NCBI GenBank assembly: GCA_030141605.1
Contig: JAQGDQ010002387.1
Coordinates: forward strand, 186,001 to 250,000
Direction: 5' to 3'
DNA: 64,000 nucleotides
Source: Tubiluchus corallicola
Taxonomy: Eukaryota > Priapulida > Priapulimorpha > Priapulimorphida > Tubiluchidae
Shown here: piece by piece, positions 22,447-36,164 of the stretch
Layout: each line of letters starts with the position of its first letter
How positions within the stretch are numbered: the first letter of the stretch is position 1
Program-made: the position numbers and the translations under genes
The notes under the pieces: generated by a model
What the model saw: only the letters and a program-made list of their open reading frames with translations
What the model was told of the DNA's origin: nothing
Database searches by the model: none

Positions 22447-25400
22447 CTGAGCGCTATAAATTTTCACTAAATTTGAGGTCTTGTATTTATTATATTTAAA
22501 TATACGACGTTTCGGCTACATTCTGCAACCTTTTTCAAATGATTATTAAAAATGATCAAATTGCGCCCAATATTCTATTGTGCGTCTGTCCTATTTAGTA
22601 TAGAAAATCTCTCAAATGGACACTATTATGCCTTCTGTACGCTGGTCGTCCCAGCACTTTCATTGTATATAAATTTTGTTTTTACAAAGTGCAAATGAGT
22701 AAACTAAAGCTAAACTAATTAAGTAAATAACAACTGTATAACGACATATTTAAATCTTAAAACATTGCGAGTGACAAAATATCTGCAATTTAGATTTTTT
22801 GGCGAGAACAACAGATTTTTTGCAATGCACTTTTGAACTTGAAAAGGTGTGGATCTTAAAACATTCCAAGCGACAAAATAGATCAGAACTGCATTGTATT
22901 ATTGAGCTACGATGTACTATTTATAGTCGTGAGTCAACAATCAACCGCCTCCCCGGGGCCTCTTGGTTTTTACCTACGTAGAATTTCTGATGCATCACCC
23001 CCCACCATCACTCCGCACTGTGAATTAATTCCGCAAATAAGCTGCATTATTGCATTGTGTTGACGATCTAATGAAATTTACATAAATTTCAATGTACGGT
23101 TTCACTTCTATTCACTGGGATAATTACTTTCGTGCGACGAATATTGCGTATTAACCAGGCGGCCATGTTTTTATATTTTTACAGTCCAGCAATAATCGGA
23201 CACTGTACTTATTTTTGACGATTGGCGTGACCAGAATCTAGTTAAATATTATAGACACTTCTCTGAACCAGCACAGATCCTTTTAGCCGTATTTGGAAGT
23301 ATCATGTGCACGTTTTCCCAATAAGGTAACAGTTGGTGCAGTATGGCAGACGAAACCGTCTAGAGGCAATTTTCCTGTTGGACGCCCATCCATTTACTAA
23401 TTAGGCCCAACATTGGTTAACTTTATACTAATGTCACAAATTTGACTCCACTGTTAGTATACTCACCCTCACCTTCCCACGCGTTTACATTTCTGATTAT
23501 TAACATTTACCATTCGCAAAAATCCCATGGTATTTGGTGAATTTTATGTTGCTTGCATACTTTATTTACTTTTTAGCTAAACGTTGTTTTTACAACAACT
23601 AATAGACGCGCTTCTATTAGCATGCAATGTCTAAACCACAGCAAACTCAATTATATGTTAAATATAAAAGGCTTAAAAGCTGTGGTAGCTATATGCTTTT
23701 TTACTTAAATTTGAATTTAGTCTAACATTAAAACATCAGTGAAATTATTTTTCACTAGTTCTAAAAAATTATTGTAAGCTATTTTAAAAAGTTTGACGCA
23801 TTTTCTGAAAAAGATTCTTATTGTAAATGTTTCAAGACGTGCTAATTTGCAAATTATTACAGCAGGAAATGTGCACCTGATCATATGAAACAACCTTGAT
23901 TGATCAACTGTTACTGTCAATCAATGCGCGAGCTTTTATCAGGACTGCTATAATAATGCAAAACATTCTTTAAATAAAATTTATATCATAATTATACTCT
24001 TGGCAAAAAACAATTAGACAGAGAGCACATAGTGTGTAGTTGGCAAATTAAAGTAACTAAGACTCGGAAAACGAGTAAAATCATATAAAATAGTGACGCA
24101 AACAACAGGTACAAATTGTAAATCTGTAGTGACTGTATACAATTAATAATTAGCAGTTATATTAATAGCGTTGGTGCTGCAGATTTTATCATTTTTAATC
24201 TGTGATAATTTAGGCCGATCTTCCAATATGAGTTCCAATTAGAATGAGTTTATTTTGCATTTTTATACAGGTCTCTATAAGCTAAATAGAGTAAAATAGA
24301 ATAATATAGCACTATTTTATCTTTATGCAAAAATAAGTGAGATAAAATAATATTGATACTGAGGTTTTCGTTTAGATTTTAAAACATACATACGTACTAT
24401 ATGTTCTATCTATTCATTTAAGGTGGCGAAATTAAAATCAACTTTGAGATTGAGAGACTTCTAATGCCAACTCCATGTTCGTTTAAACTGTCTTTTTGCA
24501 AAATTTTTATTGTTCTTGTGTCTTATTTCCCGATGCGCATCGTTTCCTTTTTTGTTGTCGGATTTCCTAAAAATTTGATAATACCGGTGTATTCCTATGT
24601 GGGAATGTTAGGCATTGTAAATCGCAAAGAATCGCAAAGCCATATTTTGGAGAAATGAATTGATTGGCGTGAAATAGATTCAAATGTTATAATCACAGAC
24701 ATGCGTTAAAATAAACAATAAGAAAAGTTGAAAAAAGTAAGTGCATCACAAAAATTGTTAGTATCCCTATGATTTTAAGAACCGTGATGTATATAGATGT
24801 ACACAGATATACAGATGATATATAACGCAGTAGCTACAAAATAGAAAAGCAATAATGATTGTAAAAAAACATTAAAAAGGGTTCTTTGGGAGCGTTTTAA
24901 GAACTCGTTACCAACTTCTAAGATCAAAGTTAAAGGTAAAAAGTGATCTTATTCTTCTCAAATCTAATAATGAAATCTGTCACTGTTACAGTTCAAAATA
25001 TTGTACTTTTGCAGGGGAGTTTTGTGAAGAATCTTTAATCGTGCGTGACCTTGCAGAAGTAGCGATTAATTGTAGATAGTGTCCACGCAGCGGCTGAGAC
25101 TTATGACCTTTTTCAATGACTTTTTTGTTTTCCATCATCTCTAGTGACTTAATAGCTGAATTCATTTTTGATGTGTGTTGCTTATAGCGTGTTGCAAGGG
25201 TTAAATAATTTCAGGGAAAAAGAAAGACGAATTCGAGTACAATAATAATTTAAACGTTAATAATTTACACTTATATCATGTTTATGATAGATGAAGAGAG
25301 GTTTTGTTGAAACTCTAGTAACGATCGTTAAAGTGCAATATCACTGTTTTACAGCTTGCTATAAAGTGTCGGTAGGAAATAATGGCTTGCTACAGGATCT

Positions 25401-25550
25401 GTTCTTGCCAGATTGAGTGCAGAGAGGGTGAAAGACAGTAAGAGAAATAAAATGCTAATAGAAAAAAGAGCAAAACGAGCGAAAAACGGGGGTAAAAAAA
25501 GAATAATAAAAATAGAAAAAAGAAGTAATGAAAAAGATGAGATGGTGCGC
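22447..25550. other. 3' flank of the membrane-protein gene and gene-free DNA
   Basis: A variant poly(A) signal ATTAAA occurs at 22545-22550, about 100 bases after the stop codon. Near 22508 the string GTTTCGGCTACATTCTGCAA resembles motifs near the ends of some retroelements. Beyond this I see no exons, RNA genes or clear repeats. Confidence 0.4.
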
Positions 25551-25554
25551 ATCC

Positions 25555-25612
25555 TGAGAAAGAAAGAAAGAGAGAAAGCGAGAGAGAGAGAGAAAGCGAG
25601 AGAGAGAGAGAA

Positions 25613-25670
<58 letters not shown>

Positions 25671-25672
25671 CG
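25555..25672 (+). repeat. (GA)n and GAGAAAGC purine array
   Basis: AGAGAGAGAGAAAGCG-type units change into a pure (AG)n run and finish with GCGAGAGAGCGCGTGTGTG. The surrounding 250 bases on this strand are also purine-rich, which creates long meaningless readings rich in R, E and K. Confidence 0.9.
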
Positions 25673-25937
25673 CGTGTGTGTGGGAGAGACAGAGGGAAAA
25701 TAAGAGAGGAAGAGAAGCTTAAACGAACGAAAAAGTATGAATCGGAAGTGGTATCAATTTACTATGCATGAGTTCTGTTTCATATACGCCGTAGCAGCAA
25801 CGGTATGTCATGCATTTTTAACATCATATAGGTTGCTTTATATTACTATCTCCTATAGTAATTAATAATGTACGAAATAGACGGTCAGTCTTGATTCGAT
25901 CGTCAGCGTTGCAATTTAGGATAACAGAGAAACGCAA

Positions 25938-26276
25938 CAGCTTACCGGGCTTTCTACAGCTTACCTGACTTTGTACAGCTTACCCGGTTTTCACAGCTTA
26001 CTCAGCTTTCTACAGATTACCTGACTTTCTGAAGATTACCAGCCTTTCTGCAACTTACCTGGCTTTCTGCAACTTGCCTGGTTTTCTACAGCTTACCCAG
26101 CTGTCGGCCACTTAGATGGCTTTCTACAGTTTACCTGCTCTCTACAGCTTACCCGGCTTTCTGCAACTTACATGGCTTTCTACAGTTTACCTGGCTTTCT
26201 ACAGATTACCCGGTTTTCTGCAACTTACATGGCTTTCTACAGTTTACCTGCTTTCTACAGATTACCCGATTTTCTT
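25938..26276 (+). repeat. Minisatellite of 18 units of 18-19 bp, with higher-order period at the right
   Basis: The consensus unit is close to CAGCTTACCYGGCTTTCTA. All 18 units can be counted. The first nine vary freely. The last nine form three triplets of about 57 bp, each an unit with ACTTA-ATGGC, then CAGTTTACCTG, then CAGATTACCCG or CAGCTTACCCG. The array is mostly readable on the + strand but has no gene features. Confidence 0.9.
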
Positions 26277-27754
26277 TATTGTACATAAAACGCTTCTGCC
26301 TAGTCGTAAATACATGCCACAGTCAATGAAATGTTTAGTGCACTCTATTGGAATAGAAATTTGAGGAAACACTGGTTACGTGGATTTCAACATTTTGATG
26401 ACAAGTTATTGCGTTGCCTTCAAGTTCAATTTTTAACTTATTTCACGTTTTTGCGTCTTTCTGCCCATAAGTGTGGGCCACTAGGTTCAACAAATTATGC
26501 GGTTAACAGTTCTAATTTACGTGTGCTTTATTTTTGTATACTACTTATACACAGAAAACGATATATCAGAGTCACAATTAACAAAATAATAAATTTCACG
26601 AGAAATGATGTTGCAACAAGCTAAAAGTTTAAAAAGCCCGCCCAGTCTTACGACACTATGGGAATCCATCTTAGCAGTTATAGCTGAAGTTACAGTATTG
26701 AGATACATAGTGGTACTAATGAGCTATCACCTTGCTCAAAGTCGTTGATTTCTGCATACCATGTAGCGTACCCGTATGCCAATGATTCTAACCCTGCAGG
26801 CCACGGCCTGTCAACCAGGACTTTTTCAATCTTAGCTTAATTTTATTCTGTGTAGGTTTGCAGTGTATGATGCGTTTTCTGATTTTGATTTTGAAGCACT
26901 GGCTAATGCACGACGTCAATGAGTGTGGTTTCATTGAATTCCCAAAATCCTTTAAGGTGAAATGCACAATAAGTTTAAAAAGAATAAAAAAGTAAGAAAG
27001 AATAATAAAAACTTTTATAAAGTCATATTAAAGGTAAAACAGCTCAACCTTGCAGGTATAAACATGTAAGTGTCCCTAAAGGGTAAATACGAACTGAAGC
27101 TTTCCTTATAAAGGTCACATTGTCATTCAGTGATTAATCAATTGACTTAGTCTACAAAGCCAGTGGTCATTTTTCAATCGAATTTACGATGTGTCACACG
27201 ACAGTTTATCTACAGTTCGCTTTCACATATTTTACATATTATCCTTTCTCAAACTACATGCTAATGATTTACATTCTATGTTTGAGTAATTACGGTATCA
27301 TGCATATTACATGGCTAGCGTTGTTGTGAGAGTATTTGCAGCGTGATGTGGTTTTTATTGACCGTGCTACTCTCTGTACCTTACGAGAGCTTGTGCAGCG
27401 ATATGTCATTGCGCCTGATCTGCATATTTATACAAGCCGAAGCTGAGTGCATGATATGTGTTTAGAATATAATATTGCATGAAATTATGCTCTCAGAGAG
27501 ATGGTAAACGTTGAAGTGGACATTTGCTATGATTTATAAGCTATGGGCAGAAAGTTGGACGAACGCCGTTTGCCATGCTATTAATTTCAAGAAGAAAGTT
27601 TTGTTTTCACATTTTAAAGAAATTCCAATTACGTTTAACTGCTGAAAGGCCGCAACGTATACATAATGTGACCAGTTAATTAAAATAAGTGATGAAAATT
27701 CTGCTATCTATTCATTCCAGGCATACAATATGATATTAATATAAACGAGTGTTT
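26277..27754. other. Gene-free DNA
   Basis: No coding structure, RNA gene or repeated unit was recognised in this stretch. Confidence 0.4.
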
Positions 27755-27870
27755 AGGCAACAGGAATGGCAGAATGGTTACTATATGTGGTTGATGACCG
27801 AAGTTAAGCAACAATTGCCATAGTCAATAAATGGATGGGTTACCACCGGGAGCAATACTCATTTTAAGTG
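27755..27870 (+). repeat. 5S-rRNA-derived sequence (SINE head or 5S pseudogene)
   Basis: GACCGAAGTTAAGCAACA (27795-27812) matches the 5S rRNA box A region. After a spacer, TAGTCAATAAATGGATGGGT and TACCACCGGGAGCAATACTC (27821-27860) match the intermediate element, box C and the GGGAAUAC segment, in the right order and near-normal spacing. The 5' third of 5S rRNA is not convincing and several conserved bases are altered, so it is not a functional 5S gene. The unrelated tail that follows (to about 28020) suits a 5S-derived SINE. Confidence 0.65.
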
Positions 27871-28029
27871 GTTAAGATTTCACCGCCGTCTTAGTGTCAT
27901 CTTGAGGTTAATCCCAATAATTACCTAGATACAGGTCCTGCCACAATGTTAATTAGGCTCTTTCATTGAGTGCTGAATCCCAGTGTGTAATGTCCTGAAC
28001 TTTCTGAAGAATCATCCTACATGTAACAT

Positions 28030-31000
28030 ATTTCTTACACAAAAATAACAAGTTTTCCATAGTTTCATTCCTAACGTCGCGTAGCTAATAAACAAGTTTA
28101 CAAATAATCAACCATTAACTTTCTCCACCAAATATTAAAAGGTGTATTTCCACACATATCTTAATCTAATTTAAAAAATATATAATAATTAAATTTTAAA
28201 GTTATTAAAGTTAATAAGTAAGTAAAGTTATAATAAGCGTATAGAGTAACATGCACACGCGCCCAAGCACGCACACGCTCATGCACACGCGGTTAATATG
28301 TCTTGGGGTTGTAGGATAACGAATAAATATTGGGCCAGAACCCGTTTTTTAAGTTCAGTTACAAAATGATTTGTCACATGGCTATGGCTATGGCCTTGAG
28401 CCATGACTATTTGGCTATAGAGTGACTAAGGAGGTGTGTCATGACCCATAGACATCGACCTCGGGACATATAGGCCTCACCTTGTTATTAGTTAATGAAA
28501 TTTTACATCTTTGTTGCAGTTCATCTTATTTTCAATAAACATAGCGCTTGTACAAGTCTATAATGTGTTTACTGCATTCTGATAATTACACGTAAATTAA
28601 TATTCCCTTAAACTCTAACTGAATTGTCGTCTGCTGAATTCTACGTACACAATCACATTGTGTGAAGATTGTGGGTTCAACTGTAGCAGCCTAATTCACT
28701 GGCTTCAGAGGAAGAGAAATTATAGTTGCAGCCAGCAAGTGTTATGCTAGTAATAATTAGCACAGCATCTGCCTACTAGTCTATAGTTTCATACCTTTGT
28801 GCGCATGCGCACACGTACCGGAATTATAAATGCTGCGTGAATTGGAAATGAACGCATTAGACCTGTATAACACCTGTAGAATAAAGGCACCAGAACGCCA
28901 TTAAATGGTGATACTTCATATAACGTAATTGTTTATACTGCGGTGGAAAGTAAATCTGATGTGTAGTATTGGGTATTAGTATCAACACAAGCGAAATTGG
29001 GTTGCCATGTAGAGCGTGACTGCGTTTATCGAATGCAGTAGCCTGGAAGTGGATTTCTTGGCTTCAATTTAAGTGTAGGCATAGGGAGGCCAGGATAAAC
29101 AAGATTTATGTGCTGAGGTTGAGAGGTTGACACCGGAACTGTGCAGTGTGAGACTCGCTGAGTCCGTTGCTGTTACCGTTACCTTGGTGATTCTGGTATA
29201 AGGGCGATTGGATGCTGCAGCCATGGTTACCCCAGCTGATTAGCAGGTATTTGCCCATTGTACGTAATGTTAGGTAGGCATGCTGTACGTATTCTCAATT
29301 AGCATAGTTATATCAGCCAAAAAATTTTATATAAAAACGCAATTAAAAATGGCTCAGTTGATATTTTGCTAGTGCAATTAAGTAACACATTGTGTTGTCT
29401 ACAAAGCGTTTTTACTGTACATTTACTTTACCTTCTCTTAAAAGGTTTACTTTTAAAGTTAGTTAACATGCAAGTACCGAATTTACTTGCATATTAGTAT
29501 AGTTGAATATACTTGTAGAATCTCAGTATTGTTTCTGAGATCAATGAGAAAGCCAGATCCTCGGAAAGAAAGAAGCCAGCCTGCAACCAAAAGGAACGCA
29601 CTGTCATTTCAATTATGAGTTCTTGGTGTATTTTCGGTTGTGTAATTTTAGCTCTGCTAACTGCATGGTTGAAGGTTCTGTTGCTCGCGTAATGGTTTTC
29701 CACAGACCACACAGGAATTTCACGGGAAAAATGTTTGTCCGCGGCAACCAGCTACTATACATAGCCGTGTAGTCGCTTTTAGCTATTTATTGTTTTATTC
29801 AACATTATAGCTTGCTAGAACTGACTTTTACGTTATTCACAGTATAAATTTTTGTAGCTTTATACTCAAATAAATTCAATTCAATTCAATTCTACAAAAC
29901 CAGTAACGAAATAGTAACAATTTTACACAGTTTTAGGTGAATATTATGCAAATAGAATATCTAAAAACTTTTATTACCTTGGTACTTGCCAGTAATATCT
30001 TTAAGCTGAATAGTAGGTTAGCTGAATAGAATGTAGAACTTTTCTGTATTTATGGTTTGGAGTGCGGAAATTTGAGCATGTAAATGTAAATGTGTGGAAA
30101 AAATGGAAATGTGGCTTAACAAAAACGTAAAGTTGGATGACCTTTTCAAATTCGATTCGCGTTTTTGCTATGTTCTTGTCTTGGGCTTGTACGTGTCGTA
30201 TAGCAGTATATCTCAGCTTAACTGTGAGAAACCGCACTTTGCCATATTTCTGCTGGTTTTATAGTAACAGAACACCACCATAAATAATTGAAAAAGCTCA
30301 CAGTCGGATGTTGATAGCAACTATACTGCGTTCATTCACGTGTGTGTGTTTAATTAGCCGATCAGCATCCCTAGAGAATCATATGAAGCCATAATGATAC
30401 TGCTTGAACTTCATTGTAACACCTAACAGTACTCTGTGTCTCTAGATGTTAGAGGATGCTGAATCTCAAGCGACTTATGGGCAGGTAATTGGTTCTAATC
30501 ATCTGGTCGTGTAGATTGTATCCTTGGCTGATTGTGTGTCGCTAAAATTGTCTGAAATAACTGGAAAGATGACAGCCAAGATGGCCGTAAATTGAATCAA
30601 ATTGCAAGATTAGGTGGGTTTCGCTGCGATGTAGAATGTTTGAAAGATGTGCTTGCATGTTAGAAGAGCAAGTTGTAAAAATCATTCACCAAACTACACT
30701 AAGTAGATAAGATGAGAATTTAGACACTAGGGAAGTTGCAAATATGAAAGACGTGGAAGAGATTTAAATAATAACTGGTCACAGTGTTTCTGCGTTTCTC
30801 AGAATCCTGATATCTCAGCTTTGTATATACTAATTTATGTCATTGCACCTTTGCATGTATGTGTAAGTTACTTAACTTGGTCAAAATGTATGCATATGCT
30901 GCATAACCCGTGTTCACAATAAGAAACGAATGATTATGATATTAAATATGTAATTAAAATTAATTACGCAATTAAAAATTTGAAAAAGGCGAAATGTGCT

Positions 31001-32455
31001 ATTGATACGTGATGTGTGATGTGTTTTAATGGTAATGATAAATTTCTCATTTCAGTTAAAAATGGTTTATCAGTACATAAAAGCAACTTATTTGTGAACT
31101 TTGTAACTAGATTTCGTGTTGAGCGGCTATTCAAAAACTAAATTTAATTTTTTTTATGTATTTCAGTAAACTCTATTATGGAAAGCCTTAGCGAGATGCT
31201 AATATGTAGTTAGATTCAACACACATCAGTAACCGATTTTATACCATACAGTAGCGCCATTAAGGCGTCAGTAAGCCTATTATAATTATTGAAGTTCATT
31301 TTTTATTAAATATTACCTATTTACCCACGCTCGCCTATAATTATATCGTAACTCAATATGTTAATCCATCATTTAGAATTAATCCAACCATTTATTTTCA
31401 ACCTCGTCTCATTTTATCCTTAACTTTCTATCTAGGCTCTACGTTTGTCACACATCCCAGCTTTCACTGTTGCTAAACCTTTCTGCGACTTAAATGCCAT
31501 TTATAATAAATGTACTACAATAATGTACACTTGTAATTTTCTTATTAGATATGAATCACATCCGATAAGTTTTGGTATAGGGATTTCTTCCTGTTGGGAA
31601 CATCAGTATAATTTATGTTTATGAAAGTATGTAATCTATCTACCATGGATAATCTTAAAACAAAAATACAGTCGAAACGAGTTGCCACCTTAAACTATAA
31701 GACTGGGAGAATGGAACCGAGTAAAACAAGAGGAACTTTTTAAACAATCAGAGAAGGTAATTACATTCCTAGTGCGATATTTCGACAATGATAGTTTGTC
31801 GTGAGTTGTGAAACATTTGTTAGCTTACTGAAATGATTCCGAGTCAACTGATGGGGATAATTGAAAATTATCACTTGTTGCCCGGCAACTTCAGCTTCAG
31901 CAGCGGCGCCGCGCAATTTTCATCGCCTTTAGTCATCAACTCTACACAATTTCACGACAACAGATGAATTGATTATTATAATTCTTTAAAATAAAACTTG
32001 TTTATAAAGTAATTTCTTAGCTTGAAACGAACGAATGTCAGAAATATTTTTAAGTATCCTTGGAGGCAAATTAGTTTAGATTAAGAATTTCATTTCACGT
32101 GAAGCGAAGTGAATATCTGCGTGATCACGACGTGTTCTTCGTGACGGAAGTTAAGAACAGGTGAAAAAATGCTCACGCAACCTCAAGCCGAGCAGTGATT
32201 GAGAACTACTTGCAGATATGTTCGACAGCAACAACAATAAGTGGTTTTTGGTACAACGTACCTCTTGCGGCAGCACTTCCTGAAGTTTGCCATTTTGGGG
32301 TTGATTTTATGCTTCCTGTGTAATTTGTTTAGTTCTTTTAATAACAGAGCCAGATTCTTAACGCATTCTACTAATTTCCTCATAAAACGTTAAAAAAGAG
32401 AATAACATTGGCGAAAAATGACGAAAAAAAAAATGATCAAGAAAAACAAACACCA
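28030..32455. other. Gene-free DNA
   Basis: No exon, RNA gene or repeat array supported. A small run of CAATT repeats occurs near 29876-29893 and a short ACACGC-rich patch near 28250-28285. Confidence 0.4.
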
Positions 32456-32460
32456 TCACT

Positions 32461-32501
32461 GCAACAACAACAACTACAACAACAACAACAACAACAACAA
32501 G
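32461..32501 (+). repeat. (CAA)n microsatellite
   Basis: About 13 CAA units with one interruption (CTACAA). Confidence 0.9.
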
Positions 32502-33008
32502 TACGTCGATCAAAAAATATCATACTAATTAACATTGCAGGCCTACAGGCTTCTTCTTTAAGCTTAATTTTTTTCCAATAAACATTGATACTGCTGCTAC
32601 TGCAGTGATGTTTTTCCACGATGGGTCGAAAGTTTATACACAATAATTACAAACCCCGCGGTTTATTGACAGTAATCTGTTGTCCAACGAGTGATTGTTA
32701 ACCGTCTTTATCGTTCTGCATGGAAGATGCTCTCATGTCCAGCCGTTTCGAGAGGCGGTTGAATAACTTGAATACATGTGACAAAGAAATTTCTGCGAAT
32801 TTATGCTTAATGATGTAAAGTGATTTTATTACTGACACTTCTATATTAACTTGTGGTGTACCTTATAGGCGTTCTGAGCTTGTATGAAATTTTAGTTATC
32901 TGACCGATCCACTTATGATTGTTTTTGGCTCATAATGGCAACACGAGAAAAGTTTTCACAGTTTATATGACCTGCTATAATTAAGTAAACGCACAACAGA
33001 TGTAACAT

Positions 33009-33011
<3 letters not shown>

Positions 33012-33046
<35 letters not shown>

Positions 33047-33057
33047 GATTATTATTA

Positions 33058-33123
<66 letters not shown>
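33012..33123 (+). repeat. (ATT)n microsatellite
   Basis: About 37 ATT units with interruptions ATG near 33046 and an extra T near 33060. Confidence 0.95.
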
Positions 33124-33125
<2 letters not shown>

Positions 33126-33495
33126 AGAGGCACAATTACTATAATTGTTATTTTGTGATAATAATAATAATCACCATACTAATGCTCTCCCAACTGCATA
33201 GTGACGCCTTCAACTAGTATTTGTTTCAGTAACTGGTAACATTTTCATAACTTTAGATATCTTGCTTTTAACTTTGTTTTTTTAAATTTTATGCATAAAC
33301 ACAAAATAGACGCCAACCAATAAATTTCTTACACTTGCCGGCCAAAAACAGACACTGTTAATCAATAGCAAGTTAGTTTAAGATTTTGTTTTCTGGTGCT
33401 GTGTTTAAATTTTCACTTCTTAAGTGTAGTTAATTTGTTTAACTTCTTTGTGTAAAAACATATATTTGCAGGCCTAAATCAACATTTGGGTTAAT

Positions 33496-33694
33496 TGGCG
33501 TTTATGTAGCTTCCGGAATGCGCATGCGTTATGGGAGTGCGAAGTAGATGAAATCAGTTTATATTATTTTCAATGCACCCGTTCATATGACCTGCGTTAT
33601 GCGCTATTTTTTTCTGCAGTTATTTCTTATTAATTTTTTTATTCCGCAGGCGGAAACGCATAACGCGTTCCGGATGCTACATGAACACCACTAG
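33496..33694 (+). mobile_element. MITE copy 1 with imperfect inverted ends (CCGGAATGCG family)
   Basis: The left end TTTATGTAGCTTCCGGAATG (33501) pairs with the right end read backwards (TTCATGTAGCATCCGGAACG, ending near 33690); about 24 of 28 bases agree. The interior contains CGTTCATATGACCTGCGTTA, a TTTCTGCAG core and GGAAACGCATAACGCGTTCC. The same order recurs at 60984-61160. No ORF: a non-autonomous DNA element present twice in the window. Confidence 0.75.
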
Positions 33695-34202
33695 TCTGCT
33701 GTTTAGGAATTCTCACCCGTAACATATTATACGGGTTTACAGATCCCGTCCGGCAAAGAGATTGGGGAATCTACTCGTATGAATATTTCATGAGTCTTCA
33801 AATATTTCACGAGTGTTCACGGTAACTCCTGGAAAAGCGGGAAACAATATCAATTACTGTAGACTACTTTGATGGCATAAAAACATTTTGATATCGCGTT
33901 TGCTGCATCAAACAGATATAAAGTAGCACTTTATTGGCCAAAACAACGCGCAAGCAAACACATCGAGAGCCTTGTAGGTGATTTTAACTTCTGGAAATAT
34001 CAGTGTAACAAGTGCACAATACGCCAACAACTATTATTCTGATCATTTTTGCTACCGATAACTGCAGCCAAAAAAGAAGGTGCAGACATAGCACTACTAT
34101 CATTATTTAATTTCAGCTTAAGTTGTTTAACCAACGATATCATCCCCTCCTCCAGAATCTTTGCACTGATCACGCAGTTAACTATTAGTCGCTTAATTTA
34201 AA

Positions 34203-34335
34203 TACTAGTGGTAGTGGTAGTAGTGTTGGTAGTGGCAGCGGTAGCGGTAGCGATAGTGTGCAGCAGCAGCAGTGGCAGTGGCAGCAGAAGCGGCAGCAGC
34301 AGTAGCAGTAGCAATAGCAGTACCAGTAATAGTAA
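34203..34335 (+). repeat. Compound trinucleotide repeat (GTAGTG / GCAGCA)
   Basis: Mixed GTAGTG, GCGGTA, GCAGCAGCA and GTAGCA units over about 130 bases. Both strands read as long single-residue runs (S/G or C), a compositional effect and not evidence for a gene. Confidence 0.9.
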
Positions 34336-36164
34336 CTCAACCTTTTTGCAGAGACACTTAAATAGAACACTTAAATTTGTTTTGACTTCCTATCAGTCGA
34401 ATACAATCGTATTGCAATAAAAATACATCATAACGTTTTAATTATATCCATTTGAAATTTCTTTAATTCAACTAATTGTTTGTTAGTGGCACAAACTCTG
34501 TTATGATTTGTTATAAATCTGTTAATCATAGAATGAATAAAATTGGATCCAATTCCATAGATGATTGAAACTAATGTGATGTAACTGTATTTCCATAGCC
34601 AAAGATTTTAGTATTGGCTGCAGGGAGCTGCTTAAAGGTGCACCTTAAATTCCGGTTAAATCCAAAACAAGATTTGTAAAACACTTTTCAGCGGAACACT
34701 AAACTGCATTACAATTCGATTAACAGGATGTGCATTCTGCCATCTTAAAGAACTTAGCTTCCCAAAAGTCACCGCGGGACGTCCCATAATGCGCTGTTAA
34801 GAAAAACATCTCAGCGAGACTGGGCAAAGAAAGGTTTTTCGTACATCTATGTAGACGGTTTGAGATGCAGATGGATGCCACATGCTACGAAAAAACACAT
34901 CTCGTTTTAGCTTATCCTTTCCTTATGTTCCTGTGGTGTGGAAGGGAGGTAAGGATGGTTCGGAAGATGTTCTTCGGTTAAATCCATTTTTAAAATCTTA
35001 TGTAATAGTCGTTATTAATCGACCAATGTAACTGCGCAATAGCCTACACGATTTGCCGTCCGATAAGGGGTCGCTATCTTGAAAAGTTATTATAATTAAA
35101 ACGGGCTCTAGGCAGTTTGATGTCCTAGGCGAAAACTATTTGTAGCGTCGCCTCCTCAGCGGTCAACCCCCTTCCTTCATGGTTTTCATCCCACAGCCAA
35201 AATTGAATTTTGTTGCATGTATAAGTAGTACTTGTGTGTTAGGCTAATACATGTATTATAATGTGCTAATTAAGTGTAGTTAATTAACTATCTACAGCAT
35301 GTGTTGATTAAATGTAAAATTGAGTTTATGACCCAATTATACGTCCTGGATGTTCAGGAGCAATGAAAATTTCTTCTATTTTGCTAACACTTTTCACGTA
35401 CATGCTTTTGGCTAGATTTTTCCTGAATCTTTCCATCAATAAATTTTTGAAACACCAACTTCTCTTTTTATATCTATTTCACTAGTTTCATCGTCTTTAC
35501 AACCATAACTCTGGTCTGGTTGAAAATACTGACGTAGACATTCGATATAAGTAATTGTACTTCCAAGAGTGGAACTCATTTATTGTTTTAAACTAACTGT
35601 GTTCCTGTTGTATAGTTTTATCTTATGTGTATAGTTTTGTATTCTGCATTTCCTAATCGTTTTATATAGTACTCTACATATTGATTTAAATCTAAAATGA
35701 AATAAAATAAAATAACATAAACATCTTTAGTGAATTTGTTTGTTGTTTAGTGTCCGCCTTTCGTTTCCTGTATTACGCTTCTGAAGGTATATTCGATTCT
35801 TATATGTTTTTCCGCTACAATTAGGCCAAGATTTTCCTATTGCGAAATCTTCTTGTTAGACAAACACTTTTTTATTAACAGGAGTAGATGCAATATGAAC
35901 TGTAGGCAAAAGGAGGGAAATAACGTAATATTGGGAAACCAATTAAAACAAAAGTGGAAAGTGTTTTGCTGCAGGTCAGTGTCGATGAATCATACATTTT
36001 CAAGAAATTTTTGACACAAATTAACACTTTGTACACAAAGAAATTTAGGCACAGTGACACGAGCTGAAGTTGAGTAGTGGTTATTTTGGACATACAACAC
36101 CTTGCAGATCACTCTGCCTGTGATTTTAGTACGAAGACATTTGACAAATAAGGCGAAAGTACAA

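Noticed and set aside
25938-26276. CRISPR-like array
   Set aside because: Units are contiguous with no unique spacers, and the window is clearly eukaryotic.
26116-26364. Repetitive peptide reading (FLQLTWLSTVYL type)
   Set aside because: It is a translation of the 19-bp minisatellite.
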